A stretch of DNA of 64,000 bases from Mucilaginibacter jinjuensis. GTDB lineage: Bacteria > Bacteroidota > Bacteroidia > Sphingobacteriales > Sphingobacteriaceae. Each line of letters begins with the position of its first letter. The stretch's first letter is position 1. Location of the stretch: NCBI RefSeq assembly GCF_028596025.1, contig NZ_CP117167.1:2852001-2916000 (forward strand), in the 5' to 3' direction. A program made the translations under genes and the position numbers. The notes under the pieces are model-generated. The model had not been told where the DNA came from. It worked only from the letters and a program-made list of their open reading frames with translations, and searched no databases. Below are positions 47,336-55,181 of the stretch, piece after piece.

Positions 47336-48397
47336 ATGAGCGGACTAAATATATCAAGCGTAAGAAGCCCGGAATTTCCGGAGGATTACGTATACGAAGT
47401 TGAAATGTCCAATGACAATATAACCGTTCGACTGACCAATTTCGGCGCATCTATAATCCGTATTGATCAGCCCGATCAATACGGAGTGAAACGTAATATT
47501 GTAGCCGGGTTCAAAGATATCGGCGATTACAGAGATAATCCCTATTATTTGGGCTGCATCCTCGGCCGCTATGCCGGCAGAATATCGAATGCTCAATTTG
47601 AGTTAAATAATAAAGCCGTTCAATTATCAAAAAACGACGGTGCGCACCATTTGCATGGAGGAGCGGAGGGTTTCAGTAAAAAGGTATGGGTAATTAAAAA
47701 TCTAATAAAAGAACAAGATCAGGTTGGTGTAATAATGGAGTATCTGAGTTTGGACGGCGAAGAAGGATATCCCGGTAACCTCTGGACGCAGATTAAATAT
47801 ACACTGGATGAAGATAACCTGCTTGCTATAACTTACAATGCAGTATCAGACCAGGTTACACCGGTTAGTCTTTCTAATCATTCTTACTTCAATCTGAGCG
47901 GATTTGATGAGCCTCATATTCTGAGGCACGTATTACAAGTCAACGCTGACTACTATACAGCAAAGACAGATGCCCATTTACCGACCGGAGAAATTTGTAC
48001 TGTGGCAGCTACCTCTTTAGACTTTAAAACGGCGAAAATTATTGGCGATAACATCGGCGATTTTTCTGACGATAGTGGTTATAATCATAATTTTATACTT
48101 AACGATTATGAGGAAGGCAAAGCAAAATTAGCCGTGACGCTTACCGATCCTGATTCAGGCAGGTTCGTGCAGGTTTATACAGATCAACCCTGTGTACAGA
48201 TCTATACTGCGAATGCCTGGGACAGCAAAATTATAGGCTCTCAAGGTATACCTTATGGTCAGCATGGTGCAGTAGCCATAGAAACGCAGTTTTATCCGGA
48301 TGCGCCCAATCACCCGGGCTTCCCAAAGCCTTATTTATATCCGGGAGATCATTACAAAACAAAAACAATATATGCTATTGGAGTCGAGGAGCACTAA
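47336..48397 (+). CDS. Aldose 1-epimerase (galactose mutarotase)
   Basis: The 353-residue cytosolic enzyme interconverts alpha and beta anomers of free aldoses. Signature segments are LTNFGASIIRIDQPD, GRYAGRISNAQF, DGAHHLHGGAEGFSKKVW with the family His, VSLSNHSYFNLSG with the second His, and IETQFYPDAPNHPGFP with the catalytic Glu near the C-terminus. ATG 47336, directly after the stop of the DUF5107 gene, is preferred over an in-frame TTG at 47327. It lies before a sugar porter, which suits entry of galactose or glucose released by the locus 2 glycosidases. Confidence 0.93.
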   Translation: MSGLNISSVRSPEFPEDYVYEVEMSNDNITVRLTNFGASIIRIDQPDQYGVKRNIVAGFKDIGDYRDNPYYLGCILGRYAGRISNAQFELNNKAVQLSKNDGAHHLHGGAEGFSKKVWVIKNLIKEQDQVGVIMEYLSLDGEEGYPGNLWTQIKYTLDEDNLLAITYNAVSDQVTPVSLSNHSYFNLSGFDEPHILRHVLQVNADYYTAKTDAHLPTGEICTVAATSLDFKTAKIIGDNIGDFSDDSGYNHNFILNDYEEGKAKLAVTLTDPDSGRFVQVYTDQPCVQIYTANAWDSKIIGSQGIPYGQHGAVAIETQFYPDAPNHPGFPKPYLYPGDHYKTKTIYAIGVEEH

Positions 48398-48434
48398 TTT
48401 AGAAGCACAAAGGCCTGTTATTGAAAACAAAAAA

Positions 48435-49775
48435 ATGCAGAAAGCAACATATAAACAAACGTACGTTCTGGGTATATCCTTTATATCCGCTTTGGGCGGC
48501 TATTTATTCGGGTTCGACTTTGCGGTCATTTCCGGGGCTTTACCATTTCTTCGCAAACAATTTGAACTTAGTGCAGCCTGGGAGGGGTTTTTAACGGGTT
48601 CCCTTGCGCTCGGTTGTATTGTGGGCTGCCTGTTTGCCGGGCGAATTGGTGAGCGATATGGACGCCGCCCAGGCCTGATGATGGCAGCATCTATTTTTGC
48701 TGTCTCATCTATTGCCATCGCACTTTCATCTGCACTGCCGGTATTTGTGGCCATGCGCTTTATGGCCGGCATTGGTGTGGGTATGGCTTCCATGCTTTGC
48801 CCAATGTATATTGCCGAAGTTTCACCAGCTGAGGTAAGGGGACGTAATGTTGCCATTAATCAGCTAACTGTGGTTATCGGGATATTAATTACCAATCTGG
48901 TTAATTATTACCTGGCTGATAAAGGTGTTAACGCTTGGCGATGGATGTTTGGATTGGGAGCCATACCATCTTTAGTGTTTTTATTTGGTGTAATCTGGTT
49001 GCCCGAAAGCCCCAGATGGCTAATTAAAGCAGGCCAAATGGAAAAAGCACGATTGATCCTGAACAAGATCGGCTCAGCAGAATTTGCCGGGCAAACCAAA
49101 AGCGATATCGTCAAATCTTTAAGCGGCGCTACTCATGTAAATCTAAGAGCCGTGTTTGATAAATCGGTGCGCCCGGCTGTCGTTATTGGTATCGTATTGG
49201 CTATTTTTCAGCAGTTATGTGGTATCAACGTCGTTTTTAATTATACCTCTACTATTTTTCAATCAGTAGGTGCAAATCTCGATCACCAATTGTTTGAAAC
49301 AGTAGTTATAGGATTAGTGAACCTGATATTTACACTCTTGGCCATGTGGCTGGTAGATCGTCTGGGCCGGCGTCCGTTAATGTTAATTGGGGCAATTGGC
49401 CTTGCCGTGTTGTATTTAATATTGGCATTTCTGCTGCAAACACATGCAGCTACAATTTTGATATCTGTTGCAGTTATGGCGGCTATTAGCATCTATGCCC
49501 TGTCGCTGGCCCCGGTTACCTGGGTGCTTATTTCCGAAATATTTCCTAACCGGATACGCGGGGCTGCTTCTATGGTGGCAATAGTTTCGCTTTGGGGGGC
49601 ATACTTTGTGTTGGTATTTACGTTTCCAATCCTGGCAAAATACCTAGGTACCTACGGCCCGTTCTATTTGTACGCGGCCATTTGCTTGCTCGGCTTTTTC
49701 TTTATCAAAGCAAGAGTGAATGAAACCAAGGGGCAGACATTAGAGGAATTGGAAGAAAACTTATTCAGTCACTAA
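48435..49775 (+). CDS. MFS sugar:proton symporter (sugar porter family)
   Basis: The 446-residue inner-membrane protein has twelve predicted helices. Sugar porter motifs are GGYLFGFDFAVISGAL in helix 1, GERYGRRPG between helices 2 and 3, PESPRWLIKAG before the central loop, QQLCGINVVFNYTSTIF in helix 7, DRLGRRPLM and a modified terminal ETKGQTLEELE. It imports a monosaccharide such as galactose, glucose or xylose. The upstream in-frame extension overlaps the mutarotase gene; ATG 48435 gives the family-typical N-terminus (ATG 48372 is the alternative). It links periplasmic hydrolysis to the cytosolic mutarotase. Confidence 0.92.
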   Translation: MQKATYKQTYVLGISFISALGGYLFGFDFAVISGALPFLRKQFELSAAWEGFLTGSLALGCIVGCLFAGRIGERYGRRPGLMMAASIFAVSSIAIALSSALPVFVAMRFMAGIGVGMASMLCPMYIAEVSPAEVRGRNVAINQLTVVIGILITNLVNYYLADKGVNAWRWMFGLGAIPSLVFLFGVIWLPESPRWLIKAGQMEKARLILNKIGSAEFAGQTKSDIVKSLSGATHVNLRAVFDKSVRPAVVIGIVLAIFQQLCGINVVFNYTSTIFQSVGANLDHQLFETVVIGLVNLIFTLLAMWLVDRLGRRPLMLIGAIGLAVLYLILAFLLQTHAATILISVAVMAAISIYALSLAPVTWVLISEIFPNRIRGAASMVAIVSLWGAYFVLVFTFPILAKYLGTYGPFYLYAAICLLGFFFIKARVNETKGQTLEELEENLFSH

Positions 49776-49925
49776 TTTCCAAGACTGTAAAATTAAGCAT
49801 GAACCGTCTGTAATCACTCCTGATAAATTTTTATTTCAATTTTCGGGAGTGATTGCCATGTTTGGATACTTATGTAGTAACGGTACAAGCTACCGCTATT
49901 CATTTAATACGCTAACCGCTACATC
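49776..49925 (+). promoter_or_regulatory. Spacer with inverted repeats before the locus 2 GH2
   Basis: AATCACTCC (49812-49820) and GGAGTGATT (49846-49854) form a 9-bp stem with a long loop and no T-run: a weak terminator or pause at best. Near the start, ACGGTA and TACCGC (49880-49885 and 49891-49896) form an inverted repeat 29 nt before the GH2 ATG. The same two 6-mers recur before the GH36 gene. Internal control of locus 2 is possible. Confidence 0.35.
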
Positions 49926-52880
49926 ATGTTAAAAACCAATTCTTTGCCAGGTAAATTTTTACTATTCTTTTTACTAAATGTCTTTTTGACAGTTAGTGTT
50001 TTTGCACAGTCTGATACCATTAGCCTCGCCAGTTCAAAAAAGCAGGTGTGGTATGTAAAGGCCGAAGCCGAAGTCAATAAAAATCCATCTGATCCATCAC
50101 TTATAGTTCAAAATTGGATACCAGCAGTTGTACCGGGTACTGTTTTTACCTCGTATGTTAATGCAGGTATAGAGAAAGACCCCAATTTTGGTGATAATAT
50201 TTATAAAGTTGATCGTGCAAAATATGATCGTAATTTCTGGTACCGTACAGAAATTAAAATACCTGCCACTTACGCTCAGAAACGCATTTGGCTAAATTTT
50301 ATCGGTGTAAACCGCCGTGCCGATGTGTATTTGAATGGCGAATTACTGGGCACGATGGATGGTTTCATGATTCGCGGTAAGTTTGACGTTACTACAATTG
50401 CGAAAAAAGAAGGTAAAAACATTTTAACCGTACTGGTTTATCCACCTTTACAACCGTTGGCCAATGTAGGCAGCCCCAATTATGTATCGAGTGCAGGTTG
50501 GGACTGGATGCCGTATGTGCCGGGGCTAAATTCTGGTATTACTGACAAGGTCTACCTAAGCTGCAGCGGTGACCTAACCATGCAAGACCCATGGATACGT
50601 GCCGAATTGCCAACAAATGCCAGGGCTGATTTATCAATCGCGTTACAGGTAAAAAACAACACAAACCAAAATATTGACGGGGTACTGCAGGGCGAAATTA
50701 TGCCCGGCAATATTAAATTCTCACAAAAGGTACATGTTAACCACGGTAACCTTAGTGATATTAAATTGACCAAACGCGATTTTGAGCAATTAATGATTAA
50801 TAGTCCAAAGCTTTGGTGGCCAAATGGTTATGGTGATCCAAATTTGTATGATCTGCATTTGAGATTATTGATTGATAATAATGTATCGGATGAGCAGGAT
50901 ATCAAATTCGGCATCAAACGCTATAGTTATGATACTATCGGGCATGTACTGCACCTGGCTATTAATGGTACCCCGGTTTTTATCAAAGGGGGCGATTGGG
51001 GGATGTCTGAATACATGCTTCGCTGCCATGGTGCCGAATATGACACCAAGATTCGCCTGCATAAGGAAATGAACTTTAACATGATCCGCAATTGGATAGG
51101 CTCTACCACTGATGAGGAATTCTATGAAGCTTGCGACAAATACGGTATCATGATATGGGATGAGTTCTGGCTTAATTCAAACCCTAATTTACCTGCCGAT
51201 ATTAATGCTTTTAATGCCAACGCTGTTGAGAAAATTAAACGTTTCAGAAACCACCCATCAATAGCTATATGGTGTGCTGATAATGAAGGCTGGCCCGAAC
51301 CGCCATTAAACAATTGGTTAAGAGAAGATGTACGAGTTTTTGATGCCGCCGACAGGTTTTATCAGCCAAACTCCCATGCTGAAAGCTTGACTGGCTCTGG
51401 CCCATGGATGGCTAAAGATCCCCGTTATTACTTTACGGCCTACCCAACAGGTTTGGGTGGTAACAAAGGCTGGGGATTACGAACAGAGTTAGGCACAGCG
51501 GTATTCGTAAATTTTGAGAGCTTTAAGAAATTTATGCCGAAGGACAAACAATGGCCCCGTAATGAGATGTGGAACCAGCATTTCTTTGGTCCGGGCGCTT
51601 TTAATGCCGGCCCCGATCAGTATGATCAGATGATCTCGCAGGGTTATGGTGCACCGAAAGATATTGAAGACTATTGCCGCAAAGCCCAGTTTGTGAACGT
51701 AGAAAGTAACAAAGCCATGTACGAAGGCTGGCTTGACCACATGGGCGAGGATGCATCAGGTATTATGACCTGGATGAGCCAATCTGCGTATCCGTCAATG
51801 GTTTGGCAAACTTATGATTACTATTATGACTTGACAGGGGCTTACTTCGGTGCTAAAAAAGCCTGTGAGCCGGTGCATATTCAATGGAACCCGGTAAGTA
51901 ATGCGATTAAGGTAGTAAACACTTCGCGTGACGATGTATCCGGCCTTACCGCAACTGCCGAGGTTTATAACCTGGATGGCCGATTAGTGAAGCAATACAG
52001 CAAATCAATGCAGCTTACGTCGCCATCTAACAGTGCCTTAGAAGTATTTAAAATGAATTTTAATGCCGATCAGTTTGATTTGGCGAAAGGGAAAAATATG
52101 TTTGCCTCATCGGCACCAGATAACGATCCGGCTAATGCTAATGATGGTAATAGCGGTACGCGTTGGGCAAGCAAATCTAACGACGATGAATGGATTGCTG
52201 TTGATCTGGGTAAAGAAGAAGTTGTAAATGGCGTAGGCTTAAATTGGGAAGATGCATACGGTAAAACTTTCAAAATTGAGGTTTCAAGTGATAATTCACA
52301 TTGGCACCAGGTTTACCAAACCGACGAGGGTAGAGTAGGGTGGCAGAAAGTAGGCTTTCCTGAAGTATCGGCACGTTATGTTAGGATGCATGGCATTGAA
52401 CGGGGCAGCTGGTGGGGTTATTCACTATATGATTTTGAAGTTTATCAGGGTGATGTTGCCAGTACGGGCTTAAGTGATGTACATTTTATCAAGCTAAAGC
52501 TAACCAATGAATATGGTAAGCTGATATCAGATAACCTTTACTGGCGTGGTAATAAGCGTAAGGATTATACAGCTTTAAACACTCTGAAAAAAGTTAATTT
52601 GCAACTGCATTATCAAACCAGAAAAGCGGATGGCCATACCTATGTCATCGCTGATGTTACTAATCCTGCTTCGTCTCAATCAGCTGCATTTGGCATTAGA
52701 TTGATGCTGACAAAGGCCTCAACCGGCGAGCAGATCTTGCCGGCTATTATGAGCGATAACTATTTCTCGCTAATGAACGGAGAGAACCGAAAAGTGGAGA
52801 TCTCATTTGATAGCGATCTGGTAGCAGGCGATAATATCAAATTAACAGCCGAACCCTACAATAATCATATTACTAAATAA
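49926..52880 (+). CDS. GH2 glycosidase with inserted F5/8 type C domain
   Basis: The 984-residue secreted enzyme has a signal peptide (1-28, VFAQ), a jelly-roll N-domain, an Ig-like domain and a TIM barrel. Its acid/base is Glu454 in ADNEGW and its nucleophile is Glu521 in RTELGT. The barrel tail WMSQSAYPSMVWQTY and ACEPVHIQ match the GH2 at 6753, so they are paralogues in the same subgroup. Between C-terminal beta domains, near residues 715-845, lies a discoidin-like module (ANANDGNSGTRWASKSN; ARYVRMHGIERG; YDFEVYQGD). It probably binds galactose-type sugars and is absent from the locus 1 copy. Likely a beta-mannosidase- or glucosaminidase-like activity; linkage unproven. Confidence 0.87.
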   Translation: MLKTNSLPGKFLLFFLLNVFLTVSVFAQSDTISLASSKKQVWYVKAEAEVNKNPSDPSLIVQNWIPAVVPGTVFTSYVNAGIEKDPNFGDNIYKVDRAKYDRNFWYRTEIKIPATYAQKRIWLNFIGVNRRADVYLNGELLGTMDGFMIRGKFDVTTIAKKEGKNILTVLVYPPLQPLANVGSPNYVSSAGWDWMPYVPGLNSGITDKVYLSCSGDLTMQDPWIRAELPTNARADLSIALQVKNNTNQNIDGVLQGEIMPGNIKFSQKVHVNHGNLSDIKLTKRDFEQLMINSPKLWWPNGYGDPNLYDLHLRLLIDNNVSDEQDIKFGIKRYSYDTIGHVLHLAINGTPVFIKGGDWGMSEYMLRCHGAEYDTKIRLHKEMNFNMIRNWIGSTTDEEFYEACDKYGIMIWDEFWLNSNPNLPADINAFNANAVEKIKRFRNHPSIAIWCADNEGWPEPPLNNWLREDVRVFDAADRFYQPNSHAESLTGSGPWMAKDPRYYFTAYPTGLGGNKGWGLRTELGTAVFVNFESFKKFMPKDKQWPRNEMWNQHFFGPGAFNAGPDQYDQMISQGYGAPKDIEDYCRKAQFVNVESNKAMYEGWLDHMGEDASGIMTWMSQSAYPSMVWQTYDYYYDLTGAYFGAKKACEPVHIQWNPVSNAIKVVNTSRDDVSGLTATAEVYNLDGRLVKQYSKSMQLTSPSNSALEVFKMNFNADQFDLAKGKNMFASSAPDNDPANANDGNSGTRWASKSNDDEWIAVDLGKEEVVNGVGLNWEDAYGKTFKIEVSSDNSHWHQVYQTDEGRVGWQKVGFPEVSARYVRMHGIERGSWWGYSLYDFEVYQGDVASTGLSDVHFIKLKLTNEYGKLISDNLYWRGNKRKDYTALNTLKKVNLQLHYQTRKADGHTYVIADVTNPASSQSAAFGIRLMLTKASTGEQILPAIMSDNYFSLMNGENRKVEISFDSDLVAGDNIKLTAEPYNNHITK

Positions 52881-52885
52881 TTGGA

Positions 52886-52908
52886 CGGTAAGTAAATGTA
52901 AATTACCG
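52886..52908 (+). promoter_or_regulatory. Inverted repeat before the GH36 gene
   Basis: CGGTAA (52886-52891) and TTACCG (52903-52908) are perfect 6-bp arms separated by 11 nt, ending 19 nt before the GH36 ATG. The wider 6-mers ACGGTA and TACCGC also occur before the GH2 gene at 49926. It could be an operator or a leader hairpin. Confidence 0.4.
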
Positions 52909-52927
52909 CAGATAGAAATAACCTTTT

Positions 52928-55123
52928 ATGAATATAAACAAGTCTTTCCCCGGAACCATTTTAATAGCGTTCTCACTGTGCGTCAATGCTGCCACCGCAC
53001 AAACTATCATTCCGATACAAACAGCAAATACAGCAGTAGTATTACAGGTAACCGGGCAGAAAGACCTGAATACAATTTATCTGGGCAAAAAGCTGGATAA
53101 CAATGCCGATTACAACCAGCTGCCGGCCGTATACAAAGAACCTAATGATTATAATGTAATGTTTAACTCGGCATATACACCGTCTGGTTCAAGAAACCTG
53201 CTGGAGCCGGCCATTACAGTAACTCATGCAGACGGCAACAATTCGCTCGACTTGAAATATGTGAGCCATGCCACAACTAAGGTTAGTGACGATGTATCGT
53301 TATTAACCGTTCAGCTTAAAGACCCTATTTATAACTTCGAAGTAACACTTTATTATAAATCATATTATAAGGAAAATGTAATCGAGCAATGGAGTGTGGT
53401 CAGGCACCAGGAAAAAGGTAGTGTGGTACTGCAAAAATTTGCATCAGCTAATCTTAATCTGAAAGCCCACAATTACTGGCTGCGCCAGTATCATGGCGAT
53501 TGGGCTAAAGAAATGCGCCCGGAAGAAACGCAGCTTACTCACGGCATCAAAACACTCGATTCTAAACTGGGAACCCGTGCCAACCTGTTTATGCCTTCAG
53601 TAGTTATGGTTTCGCTGGATAAACCGGCTACTGAGGACGAAGGCCAGGTTCTCTATGGCGCGTTGGAATGGAGTGGCAACTTCAGGACTGATTTTGAAGT
53701 AGATCCGAAAGATAACTTAAGGATCATCTCAGGGATTAATAATTATGCATCACCCTATCAGCTTAAACCTAATACAGATTTTACTACACCGGCATTTGTA
53801 TATACTTTCTCTGATAAAGGCAAAGGAGAAGCCAGCCGCAATATGCAAAGCTGGGCACGCAATTATAAACTACTTGATGGCAAAGGAACAAGGTTAACCT
53901 TACTAAACAACTGGGAATCTACCTATTTCGATTTCAACGAACAAAAACTTGCCGGGTTGTTGAAAGATACTAAAAACCTTGGTGTAGATCTGTTTCTACT
54001 GGATGATGGCTGGTTTGGTAACCAGTACCCCCGCAATGATGACCATGCCGGATTGGGCGACTGGCAGGAGAACCGCAAAAAACTACCTAACGGGATTGCT
54101 TCAATTGCTAAAGAAGCACAAAACGATGGCGTTAAGTTCGGCATCTGGATAGAACCAGAAATGGTAAACCCTAAAAGTACGCTGTACAGCAAACATCCAG
54201 ATTGGGTGGTGAAACAAGCTAATCGGGATGAATATTATTTCCGTAACCAATTGGTACTGGACCTCAGTAATCCACAGGTACAGGACTTTGTGTATCACGT
54301 CGTTGATTCGTTATTTATCAAAGACCCGGCACTGGCTTATATTAAATGGGATTGTAATGCGGTAATCTATAATGCCTATTCATCACACCTAAAACACGAT
54401 CAATCACAGTTTTATGTAGACTATGTGCGCGGACTTTATAATGTGTTACAGCGCATCAGGGGTAAATATCCGCAAGTCCCCATGATGTTATGTTCTGGTG
54501 GCGGTGGTAGGGTAGATTATGGCGCTTTACAATACTTTACAGAATACTGGCCAAGTGATAATACCGATCCGCTGGAACGCATCTTTATCCAATGGGAATA
54601 CTCTTATTTCTATCCCGCGATTGCTAGCGCCAATCATGTGACCGACTGGGGCAAACAACCATTGAAATACCGGGTTGATGCGGCGATGATGGGTAAAATG
54701 GGTTTTGATATTGTGATCGGTAAATTAGGGGCCAATGATCTTAAATTTTGCCAGGATGCAGTGGCAACTTATAACCAGATCAGGCCAATTGTATGGCAGG
54801 GAGACCAATATCGTTTATCAGATCCCAGGGAAGAAAGTGTTGCCTCGGTGATGTATGTGAATACAGATAAAACTTCGGCAATAATGTTCAATTACCTGGT
54901 CAATAATCGTTATGACGAAGGCAGCAAAGGTCCGATACTGCTGAAAGGCCTTGACCCCTCAAAGAAATATAGCGTAAAAGAGATTAACCTTTATCCCGGC
55001 AGCAACTCAAATGTCAAAAGCGGCCAGATATTCTCGGGGGATTTTCTGATGAAGATAGGTTTTAATCCAGAAGTAAACTCAGGCAGCAGCAGTGTAATTA
55101 TTCAGTTAAACGAGCGCAAATAA
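52928..55123 (+). CDS. GH36 alpha-galactosidase, secreted
   Basis: The 731-residue enzyme has a signal peptide (1-25, ATAQ). The canonical GH36 layout is an N-terminal beta-supersandwich (about 30-315), a TIM barrel (about 325-640) and a C-terminal beta domain. Catalytic residues are nucleophile Asp475 in IKWDCN and acid/base Asp544 in PSDNTD. LLDDGWFG, FGIWIEPEMVNP and CSGGGGRVDYG are hallmark substrate-binding segments. It removes terminal alpha-galactose from oligosaccharides or galactomannan side chains. With the mutarotase and porter of the same operon it makes a coherent galactose route. Confidence 0.94.
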   Translation: MNINKSFPGTILIAFSLCVNAATAQTIIPIQTANTAVVLQVTGQKDLNTIYLGKKLDNNADYNQLPAVYKEPNDYNVMFNSAYTPSGSRNLLEPAITVTHADGNNSLDLKYVSHATTKVSDDVSLLTVQLKDPIYNFEVTLYYKSYYKENVIEQWSVVRHQEKGSVVLQKFASANLNLKAHNYWLRQYHGDWAKEMRPEETQLTHGIKTLDSKLGTRANLFMPSVVMVSLDKPATEDEGQVLYGALEWSGNFRTDFEVDPKDNLRIISGINNYASPYQLKPNTDFTTPAFVYTFSDKGKGEASRNMQSWARNYKLLDGKGTRLTLLNNWESTYFDFNEQKLAGLLKDTKNLGVDLFLLDDGWFGNQYPRNDDHAGLGDWQENRKKLPNGIASIAKEAQNDGVKFGIWIEPEMVNPKSTLYSKHPDWVVKQANRDEYYFRNQLVLDLSNPQVQDFVYHVVDSLFIKDPALAYIKWDCNAVIYNAYSSHLKHDQSQFYVDYVRGLYNVLQRIRGKYPQVPMMLCSGGGGRVDYGALQYFTEYWPSDNTDPLERIFIQWEYSYFYPAIASANHVTDWGKQPLKYRVDAAMMGKMGFDIVIGKLGANDLKFCQDAVATYNQIRPIVWQGDQYRLSDPREESVASVMYVNTDKTSAIMFNYLVNNRYDEGSKGPILLKGLDPSKKYSVKEINLYPGSNSNVKSGQIFSGDFLMKIGFNPEVNSGSSSVIIQLNERK

Positions 55124-55181
55124 TACATATCCACTACATTTATTTTTTGTACGGGAGCCGCTACAACACAACTATTGTTAA

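Noticed and set aside
49812..49854. Intrinsic terminator after the sugar porter
   Set aside because: The 9-bp stem has a 25-nt loop and no T-run, so termination is doubtful; mentioned only as an inverted repeat.
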